64,000 nucleotides of DNA from assembly GCA_963814905.1 (NCBI GenBank), contig CAWFEM010000012.1:62001-126000 (forward strand), in the 5' to 3' direction. Position 1 is the stretch's first letter; each line of letters opens with the position of its first letter. Source of the DNA: DASWJZ01 sp963814905. Its GTDB lineage: Bacteria; Pseudomonadota; Alphaproteobacteria; Rhizobiales; Afifellaceae. Of this stretch, positions 17,314 to 25,818 are shown in pieces. Both the position numbers and the translations under genes were made by a program. The notes under the pieces were generated by a model. The model was not told where the DNA came from. It was given only the letters and a program-made list of their open reading frames with translations, and did not search any database.

Positions 17314-18204
17314 TCAAGCGACTTGGCGCACCGGCATCGATAGCGACTTGAGCGCCTTCTTGAGCTCCGCCATCTCCGCATCCTTGAGCGGGAGCTGCGG
17401 CTTGCGGCATTCGCCGATCTTGCGACCGGCCAAGGTCGTCGCCGCCTTGATCGAGGGATTGTAGTCGTGCGTCCAGAAGAAGAGCTGCGCGGGCAGCATC
17501 TTCTCCCAAAGCGCCGCAGCCTCGGTGAGCTTTCCTTCGGCGACGAAGTTGTAGAGCGCCACGGCCTCCTTCGGCATGGCGTTGGCGGCGCCCCAGATAG
17601 CGCCGACCGCGCCGGCAAGCATGCCCTGGAAGGCGATCGGATCGCCGCCGTTGAAGACGCCGCCGCCCGTTGCCACCAGCTCTTGGATGCGCACGAGGCT
17701 CGCGGTGCTGTCCTTGATGTAGCGGATGTTGTCGATCTTCAGCAGCTTGGCGAAAATCTCCGGCGTGATGTCGATGTTGGAATGCTGGGGGATGTTATAG
17801 ACGACGATCGGAAGGTCGACGGACGTCGCGATCTTCTCATAGTGCCAGAGCACGCCGTCGAGGCTCGGCCCTTCGAAATAGGGCGGCAATACCATGATGG
17901 CGTCGGCGCCCATGTCCTGGGCTGCCTTGGAGTTGGCGATCACGTCTGCGGTGTTGATCGCCGAGGTCTGGATGAAGACGTCGGCGCGCCCGGCAGTGTG
18001 CTTCGCGGTGATCTCGGAGATGCGATGACGCTCCGCGTCGCGCAGATAGGCAAACTCGCCGGTCCCGCCGCAGGCAAGGATGATGTGAATGCCGTTTTCG
18101 ATCAGCCAGTCGATGTGTGCCTTGAGAGCGCCTTCGTCGAGCGCCTCGCCGCCATCGACGAACGGCGTGCAGATCGGCACGCACATCCCCTTGAACGTCT
18201 TCAT
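17314..18204 (-). CDS. DapA/NanA-family lyase 1
   Basis: Class I aldolase-type TIM barrel of 296 aa. The Schiff-base Lys is in RYIKDSTASL and the proton-relay Tyr in VVYNIPQHS. The carboxylate-binding loop reads ACGGTGEFAYL, with Gly where many members have Thr or Ser. I start at the ATG at 18204, which follows AAAGGAGACC; the ORF could extend to 18261. Family activities include dihydrodipicolinate synthase, 2-keto-3-deoxy-acid aldolases and 1-pyrroline-4-hydroxy-2-carboxylate deaminase. The last fits the racemase/oxidase genes nearby (inference). A second paralogue lies 61 bp upstream in the same operon. Confidence 0.9.
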   Translation of the reverse strand: MKTFKGMCVPICTPFVDGGEALDEGALKAHIDWLIENGIHIILACGGTGEFAYLRDAERHRISEITAKHTAGRADVFIQTSAINTADVIANSKAAQDMGADAIMVLPPYFEGPSLDGVLWHYEKIATSVDLPIVVYNIPQHSNIDITPEIFAKLLKIDNIRYIKDSTASLVRIQELVATGGGVFNGGDPIAFQGMLAGAVGAIWGAANAMPKEAVALYNFVAEGKLTEAAALWEKMLPAQLFFWTHDYNPSIKAATTLAGRKIGECRKPQLPLKDAEMAELKKALKSLSMPVRQVA

Positions 18205-18265
18205 CGTGGTCTCCTTTAGGTCTTGAGAGCTTGGCGGCTCGGGCGCGGCGCCCGGGCGCAATTCG

Positions 18266-19171
18266 TCAGCGGCCGATTTTCGCGGCCTTCAGATCCTTGT
18301 AGAGCTGGCGGAAGTTTGCCTGTTCGTCGGCGGTGAGCGGCCCCATCGGCGGGCGCATCGATCCCACGGGAATGCCGGCGAGCTCGCATCCGAGCTTCAC
18401 GTACTGGATGTACTTTCCGCCGTTCTCCAGGAGGTAGATCATGGGCATCATGGTGGCCATGATCTCCTTTCCGCGCTTCCAGTCGCCTTTCACGACGCAG
18501 GCTTCGTAGAGCGCGACGTGCTCCGCCGGCAGGAAGTTCGAGGCGCCCGCGATCCAGCTTTGAGCCCCCCACAGGAACTGGTCGAGCGCCTGGTCGTCGA
18601 AGCCGCAAATGCGCTGGTAGCGCTTGTCGAAGAGCATCACGTGCTGAAGCATGCGGCCGAAGGAGCCGCTCGATTCCTTGATGGCGCAGAGCGCCTCGAT
18701 GTCGGTGGCGCTGTTCAGGAAGTCGACGTCCATGTCGACGGCGGTTCGCCCCGGAAAGTTGTAGAGGATGATCGGAAGCGAGGTCTTCGCCGCGATATTG
18801 CGGAAATGGCCGACCAGCTCCGGACCGCTCGGGATGGCGTAGGGCGGGGCGGCCAGCATGATCGCCTCGTAACCGAGCTCCTTGGCGTAGTTCGACAGCT
18901 CGACGATCTCGTCGGACCGCATGCTGTTGGTGCCCGCATAGAGCGGCAGCCGGCCCTTCACGTTCTCGGCGACGAAGGAGAGGACCCGCCGCCGCTCTTC
19001 GGTCGATTGCGCGTAGTATTCTCCGGTCGAGCCGCCGGGCAGAATCGCGTGGACGCCGTTGTCGATCAGGAACTCGATGTGCTTGCCGAGCGTCGCGTAG
19101 TTGATGCTCCCGTCCTTTTCGAACGGCGTGACGATGACCGCGATGATGCCCTTGAATTGCGGAATCTTCAT
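18266..19171 (-). CDS. DapA/NanA-family lyase 2
   Basis: Second paralogue, 301 aa, first gene of the minus-strand operon. Motifs: GIIAVIVTPFEKDGSINY, carboxylate loop PGGSTGEYYAQS, Tyr in IILYNFPGRTAVD and Schiff-base Lys in CAIKESSGSFGR. It differs from lyase 1 in the carboxylate loop (STGE against GTGE) and the sequence after the Lys, so the two likely have different substrates or reactions (aldol cleavage against deamination/dehydration). An AGCGAGAGAAA-type ribosome site precedes the ATG. The promoter should lie in the gap at 19172-19718. Confidence 0.9.
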   Translation of the reverse strand: MKIPQFKGIIAVIVTPFEKDGSINYATLGKHIEFLIDNGVHAILPGGSTGEYYAQSTEERRRVLSFVAENVKGRLPLYAGTNSMRSDEIVELSNYAKELGYEAIMLAAPPYAIPSGPELVGHFRNIAAKTSLPIILYNFPGRTAVDMDVDFLNSATDIEALCAIKESSGSFGRMLQHVMLFDKRYQRICGFDDQALDQFLWGAQSWIAGASNFLPAEHVALYEACVVKGDWKRGKEIMATMMPMIYLLENGGKYIQYVKLGCELAGIPVGSMRPPMGPLTADEQANFRQLYKDLKAAKIGR

Positions 19172-19718
19172 TTTCTCTCGCTCCTCGGCTCCGCCGCTTT
19201 CGCGCCGGAGTTCTCTTGTCGTCCTCTCCTCGGAATGAGCCGGGAAGAGTAAGTGGTGATCGCGCGGGGACGCTTCTTTGCGAAAGCGTTCTATGCGCGG
19301 TGATAGGGGGCCGGGCGGCCGGTAGGCACGCTCCCGGCGGAGCTCGGGCCGACGATCACGTAGTCATAGCTCGATCGCAGCGATGCCGATGCCGGGCGAC
19401 CGTCTATGATGCGATTAGCCATGGTGTGCGCCGGAAGAAGGGAGGCAAACGTCGGCGGACGCACGCTTGGGACTGCGTGCCCGCGTGTGGGCGACCGATT
19501 TACGCGTCTGTGGCGATTTGCTCGTCTGAGATGTCGCTCGGGTGGGAATGATGTGCGCCCTCGACTATGGGCCTCAGGCGGGGCAACAGCCCCGCTTTCC
19601 GCCCTTTTGTGGGTAGGCTTAGCATAGTTGTCGACATAGTGTCGCCTATAATTGCGCAGGAATCCAGGACGGGATTTGCGGCGTCCTGAACGGTCGGCCC
19701 AGGTGGCAGGGATCGGCG
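19172..19718. other. 547-bp divergent intergenic region with a GC hairpin and a TGTCGACA palindrome
   Basis: I see no credible gene here; the 111-codon plus ORF has no recognisable domain or ribosome site. A perfect stem-loop GCGGGGC-AACA-GCCCCGC at 19578-19595 is followed by TTT. TTGTCGACA at 19628-19636 contains the palindrome TGTCGACA, similar in its half-sites to the GntR-type sites elsewhere in the window. A TATAAT hexamer lies at 19647-19652 but its best -35 is only 13 bp away. Confidence 0.4.
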
Positions 19719-20390
19719 ATGAGAGGGAGCGGAAAGGCTTTGGTGGAGCAGATTATCTTCGATTTCGACGGGGTCATCGTGGATTCCGTCGGCCTGAAAA
19801 CGGAGGCGTTCGCCTCGGTTTATCACGGCGAGGCACCGGACCTCGTCGCCGCCGCCGTGGAATACCAGGACGTGCAGGGCGGGGTCGGGCGGCGCGAGAA
19901 GTTCGCCTATCTCGAACGCACGCTCTTCGGGCGCTCCGGCGACGCGCAGTCGGTCGACCGCCTGTGCGCGCGGTTTGCCGCGGCAATCGACGAGGGCATG
20001 CAGCGCGTCGGCTTCGTCCCCGGCGCGAAGGCGTTTCTCGAGGCGTGCCTCGGGCGCGTGCGGATGCATCTCGTCTCCGGTACGCCGGAGGAGGAGCTGC
20101 GGCGAATTGTTGCCGAACGCGATCTCGCCCATTTCTTTGAGCAGGTCATCGGATCGCCGACGCGGAAGGCGGATGCTTTCCGGGCGATCCTGGAGGACAC
20201 CGGTATTGCGCCCGAGCGGTCGCTCGCGATCGGCGACTCGCTTACCGAGTTCGAGGCCGCGACGGATACGAGAATACCGTTCCTGGCGATCGTGGCGCGC
20301 GGCCGGCAAAACCGCTTTCCCGACTATGTGCCAGCCATCGAAGACCTCACATCCGCCGCCGCCCACGTGGGACTTGCGATGGAAACCTGA
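19719..20390 (+). CDS. HAD-superfamily phosphatase, phosphoglucomutase/phosphoglycolate phosphatase-like
   Basis: Cytoplasmic HAD hydrolase of 223 aa. Motif I is IIFDFDGVIVDS (nucleophile Asp plus Asp+2), motif II HLVSGTPEEEL, motif III Lys in SPTRKADAF, motif IV LAIGDSLTEFEAA. A helical cap lies between motifs I and II (about residues 25-90), placing it with beta-phosphoglucomutase and phosphoglycolate-type phosphatases. The ATG at 19719 has AGGGA upstream; a GTG at 19743 is an alternative. It is monocistronic, divergent from the lyase operon. The substrate cannot be told from sequence. Confidence 0.85.
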   Translation: MRGSGKALVEQIIFDFDGVIVDSVGLKTEAFASVYHGEAPDLVAAAVEYQDVQGGVGRREKFAYLERTLFGRSGDAQSVDRLCARFAAAIDEGMQRVGFVPGAKAFLEACLGRVRMHLVSGTPEEELRRIVAERDLAHFFEQVIGSPTRKADAFRAILEDTGIAPERSLAIGDSLTEFEAATDTRIPFLAIVARGRQNRFPDYVPAIEDLTSAAAHVGLAMET

Positions 20391-20492
20391 TGCCCGCGCA
20401 AGAGCTTCACGGCGGCAAGTGCGTACACTTTTCGCGTAAATTTAGACAATTTTGTTCGAGCGCATAACGGGTATCTGAGGCACTACCGGTGC

Positions 20493-21464
20493 ATGGTTGT
20501 CGCTCGTGATCCCGCAGGCTGTGAGAAAGCGATGCCGCGCCGAGACGTTCCGTTCCTCTCTGAAGTCGCGGTCTTACGCGGGATCATCGACGCCGTTCCC
20601 CATCCGATATTCGTCAAGGATAGCGACGGTCGGTTCGTGATCGTGAACAATGCGATGTGCAAATTCATGGGCCGGAGGTACGACGAGGTGGTTGGCCGGT
20701 TCGATCGGGATTTCTTTCCGATGGAGCAGGCGGAAATCTTTCGCGAGAACGACCGACGCGTGCTTCGTGACGGCCAAATAAACGAGAACGAGGAGCCGTT
20801 CACCAACAGCGCCGGCGAAGAGCGGACGATCGTCACGAGAAAATCGCGCTTTACTCTGTCCGGCAGCAAACCGTTGCTCGTCGGCTGCATCACCGACATC
20901 AGCGACTTCCGCCGTGCGGAAGCCGCGATCCGCCATCACGCCGAGCACGACAACCTGACCGGGCTCGCGAACCGATCGCTGTTCCGCCGCAGACTCGAAG
21001 CTGCGTTGATGACGCGCGCAAGATCTGGAGAGTCCGCGGCTCTGCTTCTGATCGACCTGGATGGGTTCAAATCCGTGAACGATACGCTCGGACACGCCGC
21101 CGGAGACAACATCCTTGTGCAGACCGCCAACGCCCTTACCGACCTTCTCGGCACGACCGAAGACGTCGCGCGGCTAGGCGGAGATGAATTCGCCTTTGTC
21201 CAAAAAGCGGGACCGCAGCCCGCCACGGCGGTCGGTGTGGCGAGCGCGGTCGTTCAGCGCTTGGCGCAACCTACATTCATCGACCGCAAGCGCGTCGTGA
21301 TGTCTGGTTCGGTTGGAGTCGCGCTGGCAACTGGCGCTCATTCGGACTGCGAGGACCTGCTGAGGCGCGCCGACATGGCTCTCTACGCCGCGAAGCGAGG
21401 CGGGCGCAATTGTTGGCGCCTCTTCGACCAAGACACGAAGAACGAAGCGATCGAAGCGGCTTGA
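20493..21464 (+). CDS. PAS-GGDEF diguanylate cyclase
   Basis: 323 aa, cytoplasmic (no membrane segment or signal). The PAS domain (about residues 28-140) starts IIDAVPHPIFVKDSDGRF. A GGDEF domain follows (about 155-315) with LTGLANRSLF, LIDLDGFKSVNDTLGHAAGD and an intact active site RLGGDEFAFV. The product-inhibition I-site (RxxD five residues before GGDEF) is absent: TTEDVARL is found instead, so feedback by c-di-GMP is not expected. Synthesis of c-di-GMP is the expected role, tuned by the PAS ligand. An ATG at 20532 with GAGAAAG upstream is an alternative start. The 100-bp leader is AT-rich with a TAGACA box at 20443. Confidence 0.9.
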   Translation: MVVARDPAGCEKAMPRRDVPFLSEVAVLRGIIDAVPHPIFVKDSDGRFVIVNNAMCKFMGRRYDEVVGRFDRDFFPMEQAEIFRENDRRVLRDGQINENEEPFTNSAGEERTIVTRKSRFTLSGSKPLLVGCITDISDFRRAEAAIRHHAEHDNLTGLANRSLFRRRLEAALMTRARSGESAALLLIDLDGFKSVNDTLGHAAGDNILVQTANALTDLLGTTEDVARLGGDEFAFVQKAGPQPATAVGVASAVVQRLAQPTFIDRKRVVMSGSVGVALATGAHSDCEDLLRRADMALYAAKRGGRNCWRLFDQDTKNEAIEAA

Positions 21465-21488
21465 TTCGACCGCGCTTACCCCGTGCCC

Positions 21489-22283
21489 CTAACGCTGCGA
21501 CAGCAGGAACGGCAGCACGGCGGCATTGAATTCGTCAGCGCGGGTCTGCGAGCAGACGTGCCCGCCCTTCGAAATGACGTGCAGCTTCGCGCCGGGAATG
21601 GTGCGGGAAATCTCTTCGGAGAAATAAAGCGGGGTCAGATAGTCGTCCGCAGCGCAAATGACGAGGGTGGGCGCGTCGATTCTGGCGATCTCCGAGGCGC
21701 GGTCGAAGCCGAGCACCGCGTCTATGCGGCTGAGCACGATCTCCGGTTCGGAAAGGCGCGCGATGTTTCTGGCGTCGGCCTCCTCGATGGCGGCGATGTT
21801 CTCGTTCACCCACCAGTCGGGCGAGACGATCGTCGCGGTGTTGCGGACGTAGGGCTCCGGCCCTCCGAGCCTGAGCAGGATCTTTCGCGCCTCGAAGACG
21901 CGCTGCATGAAGGGATCGGCCTTGGTCCAGGTGGCGGAGAGCGTCAGGCTCGCCACCCGATCCGGGTGATCGAGCGCGATCGTCTGTCCGATCGCACCGC
22001 CGGTGGAATGTCCGAGGAGATGCGCGCGCTCGATCTTGAGCGCGTCCATGAGCCTCACCAAATCGTCGCTCATCTGATCGACGGAATAGTCGATCTTCGA
22101 ATGCGTGCTCTGGCCGACACCGCGATGGTCGTGGGTGATGACCGTGAAATGCTCGCCGAAGGCCGCGATCTGCGGCGCCCAATAGTCGGCGAAACCGCCG
22201 AGCCCGGTGACGAGAAGGAGGGGAGGGCCGCTTCCGTGCTTCTCGTAATAGAGCTCAAAGTCGTCGAACTTTATCAGCGGCAT
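21489..22283 (-). CDS. Alpha/beta-fold hydrolase
   Basis: 264-aa hydrolase of the RutD/3-oxoadipate-enol-lactonase kind. Oxyanion region LLLVTGLGG, conserved HDHRGVGQS, nucleophile elbow LLGHSTGGAIG (Ser), acid CAADDYLTP (Asp) and base SKGGHVC (His) form a full triad. I start at the ATG at 22283 (MPLIKFDDFEL); the longer frame upstream is antisense-like. It is the last gene of the minus-strand operon GntR-Ldh-ABM-hydrolase, 43 bp after the monooxygenase. A lactone or carbamate-like pathway intermediate is a possible substrate (inference). Confidence 0.88.
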   Translation of the reverse strand: MPLIKFDDFELYYEKHGSGPPLLLVTGLGGFADYWAPQIAAFGEHFTVITHDHRGVGQSTHSKIDYSVDQMSDDLVRLMDALKIERAHLLGHSTGGAIGQTIALDHPDRVASLTLSATWTKADPFMQRVFEARKILLRLGGPEPYVRNTATIVSPDWWVNENIAAIEEADARNIARLSEPEIVLSRIDAVLGFDRASEIARIDAPTLVICAADDYLTPLYFSEEISRTIPGAKLHVISKGGHVCSQTRADEFNAAVLPFLLSQR

Positions 22284-22326
22284 TGTCGGCGGTTCCCATG
22301 AAGCGGGCGGACAAGCGTGAGGGGCG

Positions 22327-22659
22327 CTATTTGCGGTGCCCGTCGGCGGCGAACTCCAGCACTTCCTTCCCGGCCACAAGGTCCCGGCTGGCGGCGTCGA
22401 AGGCGCGAAAGTGTGCCGTCTGGGCGTGCGTGTCGAGGGCGGCGCGATCCGTATAGACCTCGTAGAGGAGGACATAGGACGCGCCGTCAGGACCTTCGAG
22501 CGGTGTCAGCACGTCGAACTGAAGGCACCCCGGCTCCTCGCGCACCGAGGCCGCGGCGTTCTCCTTGATCAACGCGAGAAAGCGCTCCTGCGTGCCTTCG
22601 CGCAGCGCGAACCGCACGGTGATCGCATAATGCGGCTTGTCCGCTTCGCCCTCCGCCAT
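22327..22659 (-). CDS. ABM-domain protein (YgiN-like putative quinol monooxygenase)
   Basis: 110-aa dimeric alpha/beta barrel protein. It shows the ABM pattern: AITVRFALREGTQERFLALI, then EEPGCLQFDVLTP, a YVLLYEVYTDRAALDTHAQT segment and HFRAF. No cofactor motif is expected in this family. It lies 24 bp after the true end of the Ldh-family dehydrogenase. The family includes cofactor-free monooxygenases, aldose mutarotase-like and degradative proteins. In sugar loci, similar small proteins are common and of unclear role. Confidence 0.82.
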   Translation of the reverse strand: MAEGEADKPHYAITVRFALREGTQERFLALIKENAAASVREEPGCLQFDVLTPLEGPDGASYVLLYEVYTDRAALDTHAQTAHFRAFDAASRDLVAGKEVLEFAADGHRK

Positions 22660-22683
22660 CTGCCCTTCGATGCCTCCGCTGCC

Positions 22684-23758
22684 TCAGAGAAGCTGATCCG
22701 CGGCCACGCCGACCTCTCGGCCGGCCGCGCGGATGCCGTTGATCGTCTCCTCGTTGAGCGGGATTCCCTTCCGCCTCGTATCGCGCCTGAAACTCCGCTT
22801 CCAGCATGCCGGGCGGATAAAGCCGTTTGACGCCGTCGCGCCGGCGGCTCTCCTGGATCTGCCGGCTGATCGTGTCGACGCGCTGCTTGAAGAGATCGAC
22901 CGGCTGGAAGCCGGCGATGTCGATGGCGATGAACAGGTGGCCGTCCGCGCCAGCGGTCGGTCCGTCGACCATGTTGCCGAGCTCGGTGCCGTAGCTGGCG
23001 CCGGAAAGCAGCGTGGAAAGCATGCCGATGACGATGCCAAGGCCGACGCCCTTGTGTCCGCCGATCGGCTGGATCAGCCCTTTCAGCGCGGTCGCGGCGT
23101 CGGTGGTGGGCTCGCCGTTCTCGTCGAAGGCCCAGCCTTCGGGAATGTCGAGCCCCTTTTGATGATAGACACGGATCTTCCCGTGTGCGGTCGCGCCGAA
23201 GGCGATGTCGAGCAGGATCGGCGGCTCATTTGCCGAGGGAAAGGCGACGGCGAGCGGATTGATGCCGACGATCTTTTCGGTGCCGCCCCAGGGCGCCATG
23301 GTCGGCAGAGCATTGGTCATCGCGATGCCGACCATGTCGTGCGCAAGCGGCATCGCCGCCCAGTAGTCCATGGCGCCGCAATGGTTGCTGTGGCGCACGG
23401 CGGCGACGGCGACGTGCGTCGTCTGAGCGCGCTCGATCGCGGCGCGCATGGCGAAATCCGCTGCGATCTGGCCCATTGCGTTACCGGCGTCGACGACGAG
23501 CGCCGCGCCGTTGTCGCTCGCCACCGACGGTCGTCCGCGCGGATCGACGCCGTCCGTCGTCAGCTTCTTCACATAGTCGCCGACGCGAAGCGTGCCGTGG
23601 GAATGAATGCCGCGCTGATCGGCATTGACCAGCGTCGCGGCGAGAAGGGCCGCGTCCGCTTCCTCCATCGCACAGGCCCGGAAAATGGTGGTGACGACCC
23701 GCAACAGCTCCGCAGGCGCGATCCGACGCTCCAACTCGCTGCCCGGATACTCGGCCAT
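22684..23758 (-). pseudogene. Ldh-family (malate/L-lactate/ureidoglycolate-type) dehydrogenase, C-terminal frameshift
   Basis: NAD(P)-dependent Ldh_2 family enzyme, about 357 aa if the frameshift is corrected. Motifs: HSHGTLRVGDYV, AAVRHSNHCGAMDYWA (catalytic His region), GINPLAVAFPS and GGHKGVGLGIVIGMLSTLLSG. In the starting frame the C-terminus runs on into antisense-like Arg-rich sequence to 22487. The family end, GIPLNEETINGIR then AAGREVGVAADQLL, lies in the other frame and stops at 22684. One extra C in the CCC run at 22766-22768 (plus strand) explains the shift exactly. The enzyme would oxidise or reduce a 2-hydroxy/2-keto acid of the sugar pathway. Confidence 0.85.
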
Positions 23759-23788
23759 CTCTTTCCTCCCGACGCGCTTCTTGTTGTT

Positions 23789-24517
23789 TCAGGGTCCGAT
23801 AGCGTTGCGGACCTGCCAGTAAAGCTTCGCGACCTCGTCGAGGTGGCGCTGCATCTCGTTTTGCGCCGTGGCCGGATCGTGCGCGGCGATTGCTTCGAAG
23901 ATGCGCTCGTGCGCCGTGAAGGCGGCCGTGAAGGCGATGGGGGTGCGGCCCGAGATGGCACGCTGCTCCGTCAGCCATTCCGCGACGGCGTTGTGCATGG
24001 AGGTGAAGATCGGGTTCTGCGGGATGGAGGCGATGGCGTAGTGGAAGTCCACGTCGGTGCGCATGAAGGCTTCGTGGTTGCCCACGGCCCTACGGTTTTC
24101 CTCAAGCGCCAGACGCAGGCTTTCGATGTCCTCGTCCGTTGCTCGCTCCGCCGCAAGGCGCGCGAGACCGACCTCGAAGAGCGTACGCGCTTCCTGGAAG
24201 CGCTGGATGCCGCCCTCCTGTGCGAGCAGCAGCCGCGCCGCGCCGGAAAGCTCGTTCACCAGCACGTTGGGGGTCGGCGTGGTGACGCGGGCGCGCTCGC
24301 CGCTCCTGACCGTCACCAGCCCCATCTTGCGCAACGACAGCATCGCCTCGCGCACGGTGGAGCGGCCGACTCCGAGCTCCTCCATGATGTCCTTCTCCGA
24401 CGGCAGCTGATCGCCGGGCGCGAAGCGGCCTTCGTGGATCATGCCCTCGATGCGCGCCGCGACGTCCTCGTAGAGCTTGCGGCGTCTGATCGGGGTCTGG
24501 CTGCTGGTGACTGACAT
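23789..24517 (-). CDS. FadR/NanR-type GntR regulator (FCD)
   Basis: 242-aa regulator. Winged helix (about residues 14-80): LYEDVAARIEGMIHEGRF, PGDQLPSEKDIMEELGVGRS and TVREAMLSLRKMGLV. The FCD domain has FEVGLARLAAERAT, DVDFHYAIA, AAFTAHERIFEAIAAHD and MQRHLDEV, supplying the metal/ligand His and Asp. It heads the minus-strand Ldh-ABM-hydrolase operon and is divergent from the sugar ABC importer. A strong inverted repeat between them (24610-24636) is its probable operator, so it likely represses both arms and itself until a sugar-acid metabolite binds. Confidence 0.9.
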   Translation of the reverse strand: MSVTSSQTPIRRRKLYEDVAARIEGMIHEGRFAPGDQLPSEKDIMEELGVGRSTVREAMLSLRKMGLVTVRSGERARVTTPTPNVLVNELSGAARLLLAQEGGIQRFQEARTLFEVGLARLAAERATDEDIESLRLALEENRRAVGNHEAFMRTDVDFHYAIASIPQNPIFTSMHNAVAEWLTEQRAISGRTPIAFTAAFTAHERIFEAIAAHDPATAQNEMQRHLDEVAKLYWQVRNAIGP

Positions 24518-24609
24518 GCGTCCCTTGATTTCGAGGCGGCGCCGGGTGGCTCGGACAGGGAATACGAGGGGCCCGGCGTCAAGGCGAAGTCGTCGATTGA
24601 CCTTTCAGG

Positions 24610-24643
24610 CTGTCTGACACTAGGATAGTCAGGCAGCTACAAT
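24610..24643 (+). promoter_or_regulatory. Sugar-importer promoter overlapped by GntR operator
   Basis: CTGTCTGAC (24610-24618) and GTCAGGCAG (24628-24636) form an inverted repeat with 8 of 9 matches and a 9-bp spacer. The left arm itself contains the palindrome TGTCTGACA, close to FadR-type consensus sites. CTGACA (24614-24619) fits a -35 box, and TACAAT (24638-24643) a -10 box with an 18-bp spacer. Binding would therefore block RNA polymerase. Regulator identity is inferred from the adjacent gene. Confidence 0.7.
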
Positions 24644-24691
24644 CGTCAATAGCGTCGGAGAACCGACGCATTGCCTGAAGGGAGGAGCATC

Positions 24692-25798
24692 ATGCTCAAA
24701 ATGCGCTTGGGATCGGCGCTCGCTAGCGCGGCCGTCGGTGTTTTCATGCTCGCGGGTCCGGCCTCCGCCGACGACTTCATGGACAAAGTGAAGGCGGAAG
24801 TCGTGATGTTCGCCGGGCCGCAGTCGGACTGGCGCGGACCCACCGCGGCTCCGAAGCCGGAATCGGGCAAGCACATCGCCTACCTCGCGAACGACGCCCA
24901 GAACGACGCCACCCAGGAATGGGCCAACGCGGTCAAGGAGGCGGGCGCGAAGCTCGGCTGGGAGACCACCATCATTGACGGCCATGGCTCTCCCGTCGGC
25001 TGGCAGCAGGGCTTCAACCAGGCGATCGCGCTGAAGGTGGACGGCATCGTCACCGACGCCGACGCCGCCAGCCTGCAGCCGCAGATCAAGGAAGCGAATT
25101 CGCAGGGGATCGTCGTTGTCGGAATCCACGCGGCCGGCTTCCCCGGGCCGCAGCCCGACCTCGGGCTGTTCGTGAACATCCAGCAGGATCCGCGCGACAT
25201 CGGACGCGCCCAGGCCGATTGGATCATCGAGCACTCGGGCGGCAAGGCCCGCGTCGTCGTCACCAGCCATTGCGAGTTCGCCATTGCCTGCGCCAAGGCG
25301 CATGCCACGGAGGAGCGCATCAAGGAATGCTCCGGCTGCGAGATGCTGGAATTCTCCAACACGCCGATTTCGGAAGTGGCGCAGCGGCAGCCCGCCCTGG
25401 TCACCGCATGGGTACAGAAATACGGAACGCCGCTCTACATCACATCGGTCGCCGACTACACGGCCGACTTCCAGATACCAGCGCTGCGCAGCGGCGGCAT
25501 CGATCCGAAGGACGTGATCATCGTCTCCGCCGACGGAAACAAGTCCGCCTATGAGCGCATCCGTGCCGGCGGGCAGTACCAGCTTGTGACCGCTTCGGAG
25601 CCTTACAAGATGCAGGGCTATCAGGCGATCGACGAGCTCAATCGCGCGTTCCAGGGCGAGGGACCGAGCGGTTTCGTGCAATCGCCCTATCTCGTGACAC
25701 CGGATAACGTGAACGCCGAGGGCGGCGACAAGAACACGTTCATCCCGAGCAACGACTACGAGAAGCGCTATCTGGAGCTCTGGGGCGTGCAAGGCTGA
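24692..25798 (+). CDS. Sugar ABC importer substrate-binding protein (ribose/galactose class)
   Basis: 368-aa periplasmic binding protein. A signal peptide ends at the ASA/DDF site (about residue 26). The mature protein has the Peripla_BP_4 fold: HIAYLANDAQNDATQEW, VDGIVTDADAASLQPQIKEA, GIVVVGIHAAGF and DVIIVSADGNKSAYERI. The ATG at 24692 has GGGAGGAG 5-6 nt upstream and was preferred to the TTG at 24671. A promoter with an overlapping operator lies just before it, and a strong terminator follows. The pathway enzymes downstream suggest a deoxysugar, branched sugar or sugar acid as ligand. Confidence 0.9.
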   Translation: MLKMRLGSALASAAVGVFMLAGPASADDFMDKVKAEVVMFAGPQSDWRGPTAAPKPESGKHIAYLANDAQNDATQEWANAVKEAGAKLGWETTIIDGHGSPVGWQQGFNQAIALKVDGIVTDADAASLQPQIKEANSQGIVVVGIHAAGFPGPQPDLGLFVNIQQDPRDIGRAQADWIIEHSGGKARVVVTSHCEFAIACAKAHATEERIKECSGCEMLEFSNTPISEVAQRQPALVTAWVQKYGTPLYITSVADYTADFQIPALRSGGIDPKDVIIVSADGNKSAYERIRAGGQYQLVTASEPYKMQGYQAIDELNRAFQGEGPSGFVQSPYLVTPDNVNAEGGDKNTFIPSNDYEKRYLELWGVQG

Positions 25799-25818
25799 GC
25801 GATCGCGCAATCCTTGTA

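Noticed and set aside
14875..17343. Plus-strand 822-codon ORF
   Set aside because: It lies fully antisense to ALDH, SDR and enolase-superfamily genes with clear motifs; its composition is typical of GC-rich antisense frames.
19216..19551. Plus-strand 111-codon ORF in the divergent gap
   Set aside because: No ribosome site, domain or coding-like pattern; kept as intergenic.
19628..19652. TTGTCG...TATAAT as a promoter for the HAD gene
   Set aside because: The spacer is only 13 bp, so the pair is not a credible sigma-70 promoter, though the TATAAT may be used with another -35.
22733..24514. Plus-strand 593-codon ORF
   Set aside because: Antisense to the Ldh-family gene and GntR regulator; no domain recognised.
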